Origin: Chytridium lagenaria | Lineage: Eukaryota > Chytridiomycota > Chytridiomycetes > Chytridiales > Chytridiaceae | Direction of reading: 5' to 3' | NCBI GenBank assembly: GCA_025449115.1 | Contig: JAHLKC010000200.1 | Coordinates: forward strand, 1 to 50,062 | DNA: 50,062 nt | In this document: positions 35,076 to 46,523 of the stretch, in pieces | How positions within the stretch are numbered: position 1 is the first letter of the stretch | How the letters are laid out: every line of letters begins with the position of its first letter | Program-made: the position numbers and the translations under genes | The notes under the pieces: generated by a model | What the model was told of the DNA's origin: nothing | What the model saw: only the letters and a program-made list of their open reading frames with translations | Databases searched by the model: none

Positions 35076-36676
35076 AATGTTGGTTAATTTTGAGTCTCCT
35101 GTCACTTTATTGCTGTTTCCGTTTTATTTTTATGTCCTCTTTATTGTTTTCTTTTTCTCGCTCTATGGCTTTCAAGTTTCTATTTTGCTGCACTCTTACT
35201 TTTTTCTTAAAGTCGAAAACAAATCAAACACGTTCATGTTTTTATTTCCGTCGCGTTTGTTGATTTAGAGTTCTGTTGTTCCGTAAGTATACTATTATAT
35301 AATAATATACGATGGATGATATCGTTTATAACAGCGAAGGCTTAGTATTTGGTTTATCGTTGAAAACTCCACATCTGAATATGTCAATGTCTACATTACC
35401 CATCTGCTTACAACTTAGCTGCGCATACCTTTTTTGGAACTTCTTGTGTTAAACTCATTAAGGCGCATGGCGTTCCGCTGCCACTGCTGCTTGTTATAGT
35501 TCTTTGTCAACTGTATTGACGTCTTTGGGCCACGGGGGTCACGCTGTTTCAACGGCGTCTCTGGCAGGACGAGTTAGCGGGCGGCTGTCTCTTTTTTGCA
35601 ATTGGGAAGCCTATTGGGCGGGCTCGCTCTTCTCAATAGATTTTCTTCCTTGTCCTGCAGGTTGTCCTTTTTTTTTTCAACTATGGAGCGTGGTGAGCGG
35701 TGGCGGTATGAGCGTTTTTTGCACTGACGAGCAACTTTCCATAGTTAAATTTGGATAGTATAGGACATTTTGTGGTTAAACCCCTTGTGCTCTCTCCTTT
35801 AATGAATTGTCATCGTTTTATGATGTTTGTGACCTTGCTTACTTTGTTGATCGGGAGAGCCGTGGGTTAATAAGATATTATGAATAGATATTTTATTCAT
35901 CTCTGTTCCATGTTATTTCATATCGACGTTCGCGTAGTTATTAAAACATAAAAACACAAAATACATGGCTCTGGATTGAATCTTGACTAGAAAAGTACCC
36001 CATTTCCACTCCACTTGTAATATCGTAAGCGTGACGAGATGTTGAATGACTTTACAATGCTAAAAGGCATGTTATCCAAACGTATTCTGATAGATAGATA
36101 TTCATCCGGCGTGCAAGCGACCATCTCCCATCATTCATCCATTCATTAACTAAATGATTATATAATTTTTAAAAAAAGAGAAGTGAAGCCCTCATGAAGC
36201 TTGCTTGCTTGTGGTGCAAGTAAGTATAGTGTGTGCCAATTATTAAAAAAAAAAATGAATTATTATGTTTTATCAGAGCTGTAGTACAAAGGGAGTGCCA
36301 CAACCAGCACCTTTTTTTATTTCACTTGTGTTACATTAACTCTCTCTCCCCTCCCATTCCCTTCCCTTCCCCTCTTGCGCTGCTGTACTTTGATTCTGGT
36401 GTGGGAACAAACGTCATTGATTGATCCTACTCACACACCCTTCCAACCAACCCCTGTCTGTCCAGTCGTCATCCGTCGTCTACTCTCTCGTCTACATCAT
36501 CAAGCGCTGCGTCGTCTCTAGTCACATTTGTTAGAGTCCATCAAGCAAATTGGGGATTTGTGTGTGTGTGTGTGTCTGTGGAGATCTTATCTAAAAAGGA
36601 TAACTTTTGCTGGAAAGAGTGTGATCACACGCCATACATCACCCATCACACACTCTTCAACTGAGATTCATATTGA
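35076..36676. other. long intergenic region, no gene recognised
   Basis: About 1.6 kb between lipin and the Spa2-like gene, both on the plus strand. The left half is T-rich and the right half has C/T-rich promoter-like sequence (36340-36480) and a short (TG)n tract at about 36557-36576. An 84-codon open frame at 35504-35758 has no domain-like features and ends in low-complexity sequence; I do not regard it as a gene. Confidence 0.5.
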
Positions 36677-39263
36677 ATGATGGTCGACACAGTGGATCCT
36701 GTCTACCAGGAGCAGTACGATGCTCTTAGGCAGTACCTCGAATCCTACCTTCAAACCCAAAAGCAATCTGCATCGCAATCCTCTCAGCGCGCATCAGCAA
36801 GGGAAAAGCTCACAAAGCTCACGAGACAGCAATTTTCTGAGCTTGCAACAGATGTGTACGATGAGATGAAACGGAGGCAATACAACTCTAGTGATGGTAA
36901 GGCCATCTTGCGATTGTTGCGTTTGACACTTTGTTAGCGCCTTTCTTGTCGGTTAGGGACGATCTTCACCCAAAGAGAAATCAGGCAAGGCAAAAGTTGG
37001 CGACACTTCCGACTTCCCGATTCAAGGATCTTGCTAGCGATGTCTTTTATGAGCTCGAGAGGAGATATCCTACCGTTATCAAGGTCTATGAGCAAAAGTA
37101 TGGTCTTGCAGCTGAGGTGAGATACTTGCTCTTTCCCTTACGATCTATCACTCGCATTACTCATTGATCATCGTATTTTTCCATCCTGCATTAGGCTCCC
37201 ATCGAGAACATTGACCCCGTAAGTCCTCTTTACAGCTCTGGTGTTTGCCTATCAACTGATCTGTCCGGAAAAATAGATGTTGGACAACCAACAAGTTCGA
37301 AGCCCGAACCAGAGTAATAAGGCCCAGGACTTTACTTCTCTGGATAACCTCATGGCGGACCTTGGAAATATGTTGCTTCCCAAGGAGGAGAAGGCTGGTG
37401 GCATTTCAATTGTTAGTTTCCAGCCATGTCTATGATCATTTAATATGGTTATAAAGGAATCTGTTGAGAAGCTTAGAAACGAATATGAAGCTCGCATCGA
37501 ATCGCTTCAAGGCAGGACTGTCCAGCTTGAGCAGGAGCTTAACGTGAGGCCTACATAGTTCATTCGCGATCTTAAATATCTTACACTATTTATTATACAG
37601 TCTGTGCGTTCTGACAAGATTCCAAAGCTTGAGGCGGAAATCGCCAACGAGAAAAGGGTATGAAGCTCTTTTATTAAATGAACATTAACCTGCTTTTAAA
37701 GATCAACAGGGAAAAGGATTCATACATTGAGCAGTTGAGGCAGGATTACACTAAGCTCAAGACGGATTACGAGGGACTTCAGGATGATTTTAATAATCAG
37801 CAGCAGGTAGGGATCTCCTCATTAAGCCGCTTTGTTAAAGGTTCGCAATAGATTGCTCAAGACATTAGGACAGAGGCTACTAACCTCCTTGCGGAGATCA
37901 AGTCTTTATCAAAGAAGAATGAGGAGCTTACGAATGAGCGTGATCGTTTGTTGGATTCCAACGGCATGTCGCATCAACATGAAGTCAGTATCGATCCCAT
38001 GTGATTTTTTTTGTTTTTTTTTTCCAACATCTGTATATGATTACTTAATTATGTACTTTGGTTTTGTTTAGGGAAATGGTGCGTTAGAACATCAGCAGCA
38101 GGCAAATGAAGGTACAGATAATAACTCTCACTTTTTTGCTCTCTCTTTATTCGGTGTGTTTTAACTTTTTTTCAAACAGAGTACTCTCGAAAGCCCATGT
38201 CAGCGGATTAGAGAACAGCAACATTATTCCCAAAGCACGTATTGCATCCTACCAACAAGCCGTCAACGAACTTCTCCGCGCCGCAAGGTATTGATGCTTC
38301 ATACTTTTCATTGCTGATCCTTTTATCAAAGAAGCGACACCCCCACCAGCGTTTCTCGTCGCCATGAAAGCTATCGTGATTGCATGCAAAAACATCACCG
38401 AAGATACCGAAGCGTACGAAAATACCAACGCCGCCATCAACCAAAACGAACAAAGAAAAGCCTTGAGGACGTTAAAAACAAACTCTCGCAATCCCTTACT
38501 GCACTTATGACCTCTGCTAAGACCCATGCGACAAAATTTCGGAAGCATACCGTTGTCGCTGCTAGAGGACTCTTCAGCGAATCTTACAGACACGATTTCC
38601 GAACTGGTGATGCTGCTAGATGCGACAGGCCGGATGGAGGAAGCTAGGGAGGAGAGTGGAACGGAGGAAAAGTATGATATTGATGATTTGAAGGTGCGGC
38701 AGTGTTTTCTACTCTCTTCTCCTTTCCCTTTCCCATCGCGTGTTCTACCCTTTTCCTTTCCCCATTCGCGTTTCTTTTCGTCTTTCCCCATATTCACCTC
38801 CCCGCAGCTTTTCCTTGAAAAACAAACCGACTCCATTGTCCAAGCCATCCAAACCCTCCTCTACGCCATGCGTAACCAAACTGGAGCCTTTGGCGAAGAT
38901 TTCAAACAAACCATATCATCCATCACCACATTGTAGGAAACTTGTCGAGGTGTCTCGTCGAACGCTTTCATCGCCTTCTGCCGCACCGTTCCGTGATAGA
39001 GGGGAGAAATATTGGAGGATCTTGGTGCTGCGAATGTCACGTTAGAACAGTTGGGAGTTTCCATGTTGAATTCGCCGCAGAGTAAGACGCTGAAACAGAG
39101 GTTGGCGAGTTCGTCGTTTGAGATTGCGAAATTTGTGAAGGAGTTGATTAGTCTCATTGGTGGGTGTTTGGTGTTTTCTTATCAATTTCTAGATTTTTTT
39201 TCTTTTTTTTCTTTTGGTTTTTTTCTTTCTATTAACGCTAGTATTTCTTGTGTTCTAGAATAA
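36677..39263 (+). CDS. SPA2: Spa2/GIT-type polarisome scaffold with two SHD repeats
   Basis: Spa2 organises polarised growth in fungi, tethering formins, MAPK-pathway kinases and Rab/Rho regulators at tips. The N-terminus has two Spa2-homology (SHD) repeats: LTRQQFSELATDVYDEMKRR near 36823 and TLPTSRFKDLASDVFYELER near 36999. A coiled coil follows (about 37450-37970, in several small exons), then the conserved C-terminal region: GLENSNIIPKARIASYQQAV near 38197, AMKAIVIACKNITEDTEAY near 38364, KALEDVKNKLSQSLTALMTS, LLEDSSANLTDTISELVMLL and KTLKQRLASSSFEIAKFVKE near 39088. A last intron joins LISLI to a GAA TAA end at 39263. Frameshifts occur near 38288, 38450, 38930 and 39010. Several introns are about 45-90 bp. 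Metazoan GIT proteins share the SHD, but there is no ArfGAP or ankyrin part here, so the fungal Spa2 type is the better call. Confidence 0.88.
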
Positions 39264-40275
39264 TTCAACTCGACTTTATTTCCACCATTAAGCCTTATCA
39301 CCACCGATATTTTCCCACTATCCCAATTGCCACCGCCTCCTCCACTATACTTAACTCCATCAAAAAAACCTCCCTGCTTAGAAACCTTCTCCTGATGACC
39401 CGTTTAAAAATCCAATAGACCCTCTTTATTTTTTCAATTTTTTTCCCTTGATATAGCTATCTGCCGCCTCTTCCTTGTTTCCTTTCCATGTTACTTTCCC
39501 CGTTTCCTTGTTTTTATCTTCAATGCGAAAGAAATTGTTGGAATCCTTTTTTTTTTCTCCCGTTTGTCGAAGTTGCATAGAGTTTGTCTCGCACTTCATA
39601 TTATTTGGTTGTGAAATATCTGTGTTTTTCGTTATGGGGCTGGTGGTGTTATTTGTTTTTTTCTTTTTTGGTCAAGGGTATGATTTTGCACCCAAAGATA
39701 ATACAAAATGGAAACGATTTTTCTGTATTGGCGCGTCGTAACATTCACAATTGATGATTAGGCTTAACACAGAAACTCTATCTGCTGTAGCCTTTCAAGT
39801 TTTTCTGCTTTGAAAAATAACCATTGTGTTTGTCGAGAGACGTTTGCCTGAATTGAATCTCGTCTTAATCGTTAATCAGAAGAATTCTGGTTTTCTGATT
39901 CGTCACTCTCCTCTAACAAGACCTTTTTTCCCCGACTTAAACTATTTCTTTTGTATTCTTTCATATTACCCGCCGTCAGTTGGGTAGTTTACGCTACATT
40001 GCTTGAAAAACATGGTGTTGAGAATAACAAAGAAATAAATATTATTTCGATTTTGGAACTTGCTATCCTTTCACCTTATACCCCCCTTGATGCTTTCAAT
40101 CAATCCATAAACTCAAATTCTTTGTTATTGCTCTGCCGTTTTGTCGAAATAATTTCAAACTAGCACTACATATAAAATTGTTCACGAAAAAAAAAGGCTA
40201 TATTTTATATCGTTTTTATGGGGGTGTGGGGGGTTCCCACCATCGCACCCTAAGGAATTACTCTAAAAAAGGAAA
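39264..40275. other. intergenic between convergent Spa2-like and UTP22 genes
   Basis: About 1 kb of T-rich sequence between two convergent 3' ends. Two short open frames (39475-39741 and 39951-40163) are hydrophobic low-complexity translations of T-rich DNA with no family features. I see no RNA gene or repeat. Confidence 0.5.
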
Positions 40276-43200
40276 TCAGATTTCTAACTCATCGCTCACT
40301 TCAATAGCGGTAACGAGGCCTTGACCGAGACGTTGGATTTCAGCAGCGATCGCAGTCCAATTCGGTTTCGCCATTTTCTAAAAAAAAAATGTCAGTCAAT
40401 GAGGACAAAGAAAAAGGAAGTCGACACGAAATAACACACCTTCTCATCATCATCTTCATCCTCATGCAACATTGTGTTATACGCCAAATTCACTTTCCAG
40501 TTCTGCGAAGGCATCCGATTCAAGTTCCACACAATCCCCACAACATCCCCTCCAAATTTATCAAAGTACAGCGTAGCCGTCTCCTCAAACGCTCTCTACA
40601 AAAAGGACGTTAGTCATTGGTAAGTCAACAAAGAGGATGTACCTGAAGATCATACACGAAACAAGCCATCGGATCATTCATCTCCAAGAACGCTGCCTGC
40701 GCACTTCGATGTGCTAACGCAAGGTTCCGGTACTTGTCGTTCCGTTCAGGAAGCACACGAGGATCAAACGATACGTTCAGATGATACTGCGACAGTTTCG
40801 TAGGATCAAGCCGAACAACCATATGGAACCCTTTTGTGGATCCCAAGAAGATGTTCTACAAAAATAGGTATATCAAAACTAAAAAACCTTTTGCGTAGAA
40901 AACAGGAAACAAAAACTTACAGCAAATGATCCCGTCTCGAGATATTGTCCTGAAGTATACTTCAATGCCGCCTTACAACATTTTTGCAACCTCTGCAGTG
41001 CAGCCGGCGTTGTCTGAGAAGTCCACCAACTTCCAGAACTGTCCACCTTTGTCACAACAGCCATTGCAATCTTTGGCCACCCTTGCGTTCCTCTCCCCAC
41101 ATGCCCTCTAAGCACTTCCTCAGCACTTCCCATCTCCCCCTCCTCATACTCAAACAAAAACGGATCAAACCTCCAATCCCACTTGGCAATCACCTCCAGC
41201 GTCCTCACCAGTCCACAGAAAGGTGACTTTGGTGTTGCTAAATACGGTGCGGGGTCCGTGAAACATTTCGCCGTCACGATTTCAAGCACCTCGTCACTGA
41301 AATAAAGTGACAAAAGATGACTCTCCACAAACCGTTTCACCAATCGAATCGACATGGAGAGCATCTCATGTTTCGAGCACAACAAATGCATCCTCGTCGC
41401 GTGATGCGGACGTCGCACATTCAAGTTCTCCACTGTAACAGCATGTTTAGGTGCCAGCTCCACCGTCTCATCTCGTTCGCATTTTAAAAAGAGTCGGAAA
41501 ATGTAGCCTTCGGGGGTTGTGATATCGAGATGACCAAATGGGGATGTGGAGTTGAATTCGTCGACGGATTGGGGGTTGAAGACGGAGGCGGTGGTGCCGG
41601 GGTGTTCTCTTGCAAATGATTTTCCGATGCGGATAGCGAGCGCGGATTTCATGCGAATGAGGGCTTGGAGATCGTCAGGCCAGCGGTTGGAGGTTTCGAG
41701 TTCAATAACGGCTTCCAAGACCTCCAACTTTCTGACAGCCCTGTCTGAAGAAACGTAATGTCTTCCAGGCGGAATGAACACGGACGTCATTCTCAAAGAT
41801 GGCGAGATGGGCACAACGTTCGTAATAGAGATGGGAAGATCCTCAATTCTCGAAGTTTCTTTGCAACGGTATTAAAAAGCTCCCTAATAGATTGGAAGTC
41901 GGGGCGGTCGCCTTCTCGTCCTTTGGCAGCCAAGGGTGAAGGAACCTGAAGTAACGACTTCGACGCCCCCCCCGCGAACCCCTTCACTCCATCAGCATTA
42001 ATGCCCACATGTCTAGACACGAGATACGCCGCCATCTTCACGTTTAACTGCACACGATCCTCCATCGTCCCATCCGTTTCCCAAACCGCCGCATACGAAA
42101 TCGTTCCATCATCGAATCTCCTTAGATCAGCTTTGGTTCCCCACAGCCTCCTGAAAGCAGTCACCTCTTTTCATCGTTAGCTTCAGGACCGAGCTCGACG
42201 GCCCTTAGGGCCACTTCTTCTCGATGGACAAGGCCGATGGTCAGTTGGAGCTTTGCGAGGTTGGAGGCGAACTGTTGGGTTTCCAAGGGTCCGTGCCTTT
42301 TTGAGTGTACCCTAGTAAATCCACACGCTTTCCAAGACCCTTGTTTAATACACGAAGGATAAAGTATTGGCGAATTCGTTGATGTCAGGGAAATCCAGCT
42401 GGACGGAAGGCTTATAAGCGGGGAAACTGCCGACTCGTGTGTCATCCTGTAATTTCTATTAGCTGGACAATGCAAACAGAAGTACCCACCTTAAGAATAG
42501 AGTCATAGTAGTGAACCGGGTCTGACGTATTACTCAAAAACACGAGACTGAAGGTATCCTTGCGCGATGATTTAAGCAGAGATAACGTACGTGCAGCTTC
42601 AAGTTGAACCTGTTGAACTATGTTAAAAAAACTTTGACGTATATCGGAACTCACGTGATCCATATCGGAGGTATTTAAGTATGCAGCAAGGTTAATTTTC
42701 CTGAAGGGTCCACGATAACAACGTCAAAAGACTGGCGGAACATGCTTTCCGAAAACTGTTGATGGTCAGATTGCTTAAAGGGGACGTGATAGATTACCTC
42801 GTCATTGTCAATAGGTTCTCCATTTTTAGTCATAAACATGCCCTTTTCCTTAAAGTTGAAATCCACTTCATGAGCCAATATATAGTGATTGTTAAAACAA
42901 ATTAGAACTAAAACAGCAGAAAGAGTATCTAATGAAGCCTGAAATTGAAACAAAAAAACACCTACCGAGGTATTGAAGTGCAAGCTTAAAAAGAAGGAAC
43001 GAACTCGAACTACTATCCAACCTCAAATTCGTCAAAGTCTTTGGCGCACCCAAAAGATGCGCCACAAGCATCGAAAACAGATACCCCGAAAACTTCTCCT
43101 CAAGACCCCTCTGCATCAACCACACCTTTCCAAGCGCACAAGCATCCAAAAAGCCTTCACAAGTCTTCACATGATGACTCAAAAAGTTTAAATGCGCCAG

Positions 43201-44328
43201 GAAACAACTATCCATTTGAAGTGCTGCGTTATACCGAGGGGTAGCGTGGAGCTCGGATTCGTCACTTTGGAGACCGGGAAGAACCCCAAGACGGGCGTTG
43301 GATTTGCGGGGAGCTAGACGGGTGGGTTGGAGTTGTTTTTTGGGAGGCGCTGAGGAAGATGCGGATGGAAAGGTTGCGGACGGATTTTGACCAGGAATCG
43401 CCTTCGAGTTTCAAGACTAGAATGGGACGCCTCACGTCTCCATGTGCGAGGTGGAAGTAAACTTCGACATTCTGGAGCTCCTTTGCCTTTTTCTTCAACT
43501 CTGCCGCCAACACCGCGAGGTAGTATGCACGTTTGTAAAAGTAGCGGTAGTTTAAATAATCCTTGTCTGCAAAGATCTCCTGTTGACAGTTACATTCAGC
43601 GAAATTTAACAAAAGCGTACAGGATGCACGTAACGGGCATCATGATCATAAAAAGATACGTAAAAAGAAGAAACTCACGTCCGGCATTTCAACAACCATA
43701 TCGATATTTGAGGATGTTCTGGAACGAAGTAAATTGTTGAGAACGTACGATCCGACCATGAAAACTCTAGAGGGCTTGATAAACTGAAACTTGTACATCG
43801 CATCTGATTTGGGACCTGGTTGCGGGAACGGGATCGCAATACCCTCCTTCCTTAGATTTTGAATGCAGTCCGTCACCTAATACATATCAGATTGAATACC
43901 CGAGACACTATCATACCGATAGCTCTGGTCTCTCAGGTGTAGCATCAAAGATGCCTTTAAGCTTCTTCAAAATTTGGTCAACCTCTCCCGTGCTCGAACG
44001 ACTTATCCGGCTCTCTTTAATCAGTTCGGTAGTCTAAAGATTACGATCACTAAAAGCCCTTTTAGATGAGAATTATTACCTGCAATTTGAAAAAGTTGGA
44101 ATGGAACCGCTCAGAATCCTTTTGCATCAAGATCTCAGTTGTCGAATCAACTGACTTCGCTAAACCAGCACGTTGAGCCAATTTCCTCGCAGGCGCCTCC
44201 TCCTCATCTTCATCCTCCTCCATTCGATTTCCATTCATCTCTTCCACGTCCGACATATCGTCCTCCTCGTGGTCGGAGTCATCATGCTTTTCCAACTTGG
44301 CCCTCTTTGCAGGCGATTGTTTCTTCAT
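40276..44328 (-). CDS. UTP22: UTP22 / Nrap (nucleolar protein 6), SSU processome
   Basis: UTP22 is an SSU-processome protein of the UTP-C module, with Rrp7 and casein kinase 2, acting in the nucleolus on pre-18S rRNA. The minus-strand start (44328, MKKQSPAKRAKLEKHDD) is Lys-rich then acidic, as expected for a nucleolar protein. Diagnostic pieces follow in order: IAIPFPQPGPKSDAMYKFQF and VGSYVLNNLLRSR, then SNIDMVVEMPD (nucleotidyltransferase-like fold, 43740-43680), KDYLNYRYFYKRAYYLAVLA, HHVKTCEGFLDACALGKVWL, ESMFRQSFDVVIVDPSGK, a C-terminal segment FIPPGRHYVSSDRAVRKLEV near 41790, RPHHATRMHLLCSKHEMLS, and ALAHRSAQAAFLEMNDP near 40700, ending LGQGLVTAIEVSDELEI. Frameshifts occur near 42170-42420, 43220 and 43270. 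The length and domain order are those of a complete gene of about 1150-1200 codons. Confidence 0.92.
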
Positions 44329-44421
44329 CCTTTACAGTCTTTTTTTTTTTTTTTTTTTTCTTAAAAAAAGTCCAAACGAAGTGTTGAATTGTCAGCAATC
44401 TTTTTGACTTGAGTTTTTACG
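44329..44421. promoter_or_regulatory. 93-bp bidirectional promoter between UTP22 and the PHF14-like gene
   Basis: The two divergent starts are less than 100 bp apart. The gap contains a 20-base T run (44340-44359), a nucleosome-excluding poly(dA:dT) element of the kind used in fungal bidirectional promoters. The true PHF14-like start is uncertain, so the gap could be somewhat larger. Confidence 0.5.
44340..44359 (+). repeat. 20-base poly(T) run
   Basis: Homopolymer directly upstream of UTP22 on the minus strand. Its true length is uncertain in an assembly with many homopolymer errors. Confidence 0.9.
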
Positions 44422-46241
44422 ATGAACTTGGAGGAATGGGTGCGTAGCTGACAATGCCATGAATAGTCGTGACTGACCCTGCCGTGCTTTGATGCAGGAA
44501 AGCGAGCAAACCTCATATCTGCTGCATATGTCTGGAGGCCGATGATGAGCAGGATCCTGTCATATATTGCAGTCGGCTCCAATGCGCGGTGATGGTGCAT
44601 CAGGACTGTTATGGCGTCAAAGTCCCAAAAGAGCAGCGTATGGACTGGCTTTGCGACCCATGCACCACAGGCGACCCTGATATCGCGGTAAGAAATCATC
44701 ATGAAAACAGTGATTGAATTTATTGTAGAGATGTGCGTTGTGTCCGAACCGAGATGGGGCGTTGCGACTGGCAAATACCAAGGATAGCTTATATGTGCAC
44801 ATTGTTTGCGCTTTATGGATAAAGGAGGTGGTGAGTGCGATTTTTTTGTTTGCGGTCTATCCATTGGAGAATATCGTCTCATTCATACTTGTTTTTGAAT
44901 ACCAGGACTTTATGGATGAAGACCGGTGAGGCTGTTAATATTGGACGCAAAACTGATCAAAGAAGCATGTCAAATATCGACATTCGCAACATTGACCCAA
45001 AAAAGTGGAAGGGAAGCTGCAGCATATGCCCGGATGATATTGACTCTCAACGAGGTTGCAAAGTTCCATGCGATGCCCACGGCTGTAAAAACTCTGTACT
45101 TATCATTTTATTTAAAATTTTATTTTTGTTTTCCCTTTCAATTTAAGTAGTTTACCTTCTAAATGTTTAAAAGGTACATATTTCTTGCGCTCAAATTACA
45201 AACTTCTGGAGGATGTTGATAATGATGAAATGGGCGATCCGTTTTTTGTTTTTTGCAAGCAGCATGCGCCGGATGACGAACCTTATTTGAACAGATGGGC
45301 TTCGTGGGTACGAAAGAAAAACTCAATGATGACAGCAGCATCAGCATTACCGCAGATTGAGCCACGGTCAATACGACAAGCCGTCATTGACTCATTATTG
45401 GTGGCTAAGGAACGACAAGAAGAGCTTCTTTACGGACTTCAGGAAGGAGCTTGCCGGAATAACTCGGACACTTCTTTTCGACATCAACTGCTGCCGAAAA
45501 TGGAGAAGGGGATTTCGACAACAGGGGCAGATATCAAATCTGTCGAAAACGAAGCCAAGGCAATTGAAACTCGGGGCAAAATTGTGAGAGAACAGTTCCG
45601 GGCTTTGATTTTTAAGCTATTCGATGTCGCCCTTCCCGAAGACATGGATCTTTCAACTCTTGCTGAGACCCTCCGCAATTGTAGTGGAAGGGAAGCCCAA
45701 ACCGCTGGAATGCAAAAGCTTAAAGAGATTTACCGTAACCTTGCAGAGCGGTTTCTCGACGATACCATACCGACAGCTGCACCTCAATCAGAAATTCTTG
45801 GTTTGAGGAAGAAAAAGAGAAAGAAGTTTGAAACCTGGAAGAGAGAGTGGATAAAGCGAGCTTGAAATGTGCGGAATGCAAGGCAGGCTCTAATGGAGTG
45901 TGTGACCTCGATAAGGAAGTAGAGCAAGATAGGCTTAATTGGATTGTTTGTGATGGTTGCCTAAAGGCTTTCCATTGGGGATGCCTAGATCCACCAGTCA
46001 CGAAACCCAAACGACGCGGATATGAGTGGAGGTATTCAAATTTATATATTTATTATTTTAATGTTAATTATGATTTGAGTAGGTGTGAAGAGTGTGATGA
46101 ATATTGCTCTGGTGGTTTCTGAGACCGAGACCGATGAAGAAATGCGTAAATTGCGCAGAAGCGCTCGAGAATGAGAAGAAGGAGGCGGCCGAAAAGCTTA
46201 GAAGAAGCAAACGGAGAAGAAGTGCCCTCACGAAAGAATGA
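44422..46241 (+). CDS. PHF14-like chromatin reader with PHD, extended PHD and third PHD fingers
   Basis: PHD fingers read histone H3 tails in the nucleus. The first finger (about 44510-44690) reads HICCICLEADDEQDPVIYC then VMVHQDCYGVKVPKEQRMDW and LCDPC. After an intron, RCALCPNRDGALRLANTKD, YVHIVCALWIKE and, beyond further introns, CSICPDDIDSQRGCKVPC form the extended PHD, followed by DPFFVFCKQHAPDD near 45236. A helical Lys/Glu-rich region of about 180 residues precedes a third finger (45862-46108): LKCAECKAGSNG, IVCDGCLKAFHWGCLDPPV and WRCEECDE. This PHD / zinc knuckle-PHD / helical / PHD order, and the PFFxxCKQHA and GCLDPPxTxxxR sequences, fit animal PHF14 better than AF10, JADE or BRPF. 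The start at 44422 is tentative. Frameshifts near 45866 and 46120 interrupt the end, which is basic (KLRRSKRRR) and stops at 46241. Confidence 0.78.
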
Positions 46242-46336
46242 CAATATTTTCAAATATACCCCACCCCATTACCCTTCTTAGAATATAATATGACATTTGA
46301 TGGTTCTCTCTATGAATTACCTAGCTTGTGTTATGT

Positions 46337-46342
46337 AATAAA
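46337..46342 (+). terminator. candidate poly(A) signal of the PHF14-like gene
   Basis: AATAAA about 95 bp after the stop codon, in the short gap before the GRP94 promoter. Position is plausible; the motif alone is weak evidence. Confidence 0.4.
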
Positions 46343-46453
46343 AAATAATGTGTTTCTGATTGAATCGAAATGCTAATAAATTTTTGAATGCCCGACTCTG
46401 ATCTGACCATTCAAATTTCACCACATTTGAATTCAATATGCTGCACACATACG

Positions 46454-46493
46454 TATATAAAGCGTGACCGTGTGCAACACGAACTTTCGAGAA
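46454..46493 (+). promoter_or_regulatory. TATA box and perfect three-unit heat-shock element upstream of GRP94
   Basis: TATATAAAG lies at 46454-46462, about 62 bp before the ATG. At 46481-46493 three alternating HSE units stand in perfect spacing: GAA, two bases, TTC, two bases, GAA. Heat-shock factor trimers bind this pattern. It lies downstream of the TATA box, about 30 bp before the ATG, so it may fall in the 5' UTR. A GCGTGACCGTG sequence at 46462-46472 loosely resembles unfolded-protein-response sites. Confidence 0.5.
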
Positions 46494-46523
46494 AAAAAGT
46501 CTGTTTCAATATTTCGTACTGCG

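Noticed and set aside
35504..35758. 84-codon plus-strand open frame
   Set aside because: No domain, no upstream promoter features, ends in T-rich sequence; probably chance.
39475..40163. Two short hydrophobic open frames
   Set aside because: Translations of T-rich intergenic DNA give Phe/Leu runs that mimic membrane proteins.
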